A stretch of 64,000 bases of DNA, from assembly GCF_028682175.1 (NCBI RefSeq), contig NZ_JANHKS010000001.1:248001-312000 (forward strand), written 5' to 3'. Numbering within the stretch: the first letter of the stretch is position 1; the number at the start of each line of letters is the position of its first letter. Under the pieces are notes generated by a model. The model was not told the origin of the DNA. It made no database searches and saw only the letters and a program-made list of their open reading frames with translations. Both the position numbers and the translations under genes were made by a program. Positions 63,960 to 64,000 of the stretch are shown one piece after another. The stretch comes from Pseudomonas putida (lineage in GTDB: Bacteria > Pseudomonadota > Gammaproteobacteria > Pseudomonadales > Pseudomonadaceae).

Positions 63960-64000
63960 CTACCTGCTCAACCCCTTCACCACCTCCGGCGTCACATAGT
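63960..64000 (-). CDS. Possible C-terminal end of another gene
   Basis: On the minus strand the window edge reads in frame as YVTPEVVKGLSR followed by TAG (63962-63960). The codon choice fits a real gene end and the position, directly upstream of atzF, fits an operon partner. Only 12 residues are visible, so I cannot name a family and it may be chance. Confidence 0.35.
   Translation of the reverse strand, partial: YVTPEVVKGLSR

Noticed and set aside
63886..63999. Short plus-strand ORF ending at TAG 63999
   Set aside because: 37 codons with unlikely composition; the minus strand reading at the window edge looks more protein-like.

Overview
The window looks like a chromosomal segment of a fluorescent Pseudomonas (P. 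fluorescens group). It is GC-rich and carries typical Pseudomonas genes: leuC-leuD-leuB-asd, a gltX/tRNA-Glu/tRNA-Ala block, a pst operon with a Pho box, an ibpA-type small heat-shock gene and HcnABC-like dehydrogenase subunits. Its intergenic spaces are dense with Pseudomonas-type REP/REPIN palindromes such as GTGGGAGCGGGCTTGCCCGC. The species call is inference; no rRNA is present.

Layout. 1-5 kb: the tail of a flippase-like membrane protein, a DUF2723-type membrane protein, a convergent orphan type VI amidase effector/immunity pair (tae4-tai4), and an SDR with a DUF2945 protein, followed by 1.2 kb of tandem composite repeats. 5-10 kb: a MexT-like LysR regulator and pstS-pstC-pstA-pstB, with a Pho box and no adjacent phoU. 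10-15.5 kb: a solute-binding protein, RidA and a three-subunit FAD/[2Fe-2S] amine or amino-acid dehydrogenase, with a divergent LysR gene. 15.6-22.3 kb: a Gly/Ser-rich secreted protein, a repeat-filled gap, asd, leuB, leuD, leuC and a divergent LysR gene. 22.3-30 kb: a PAS-PAS-GGDEF-EAL protein, the heat-shock gene with a probable ROSE-type RNA thermometer, dusC, a thioesterase, a TetR gene, two tRNA-Ala/tRNA-Glu pairs and gltX. 30-40 kb: an EmrAB-like pump, a small exported protein, an SMR transporter, an AhpD-like protein, an azoreductase with a MocR regulator, a LOG protein, RidA plus a flavin monooxygenase, and a methyltransferase.

40-56 kb is an accessory catabolic region with four transcriptional regulators. 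It holds a class III aminotransferase, DUF1028 and ArgE-like proteins, an aldehyde dehydrogenase, a GMC oxidoreductase, an NMT1-type ABC transporter, a beta-hydroxyacid dehydrogenase-like reductase, a class II aldolase and a DapA-like lyase. The logic is uptake of a small N-containing compound, oxidation of an alcohol to an aldehyde to an acid, transamination and deacylation, then carbon-carbon lyase steps. The substrate cannot be read from sequence. 56-64 kb: an Old Yellow Enzyme with a LysR gene, AraC plus a CynX-type MFS carrier, another composite repeat, a small exported protein, and an allophanate hydrolase with a GntR regulator.

The most unusual signal is a composite intergenic element present in four full copies (4.0, 4.5, 16.1 and 60.4 kb) plus a fragment. 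Three consecutive hairpins in it keep their pairing through compensatory base changes, one with a constant GTAA(G/T) loop. This suggests a structured RNA (or a hairpin-selected DNA element) rather than the short spurious ORFs that cover it. A second unusual signal is a two-block promoter architecture with identical 61-bp spacing upstream of two unrelated small exported proteins (32.7 and 60.8 kb).
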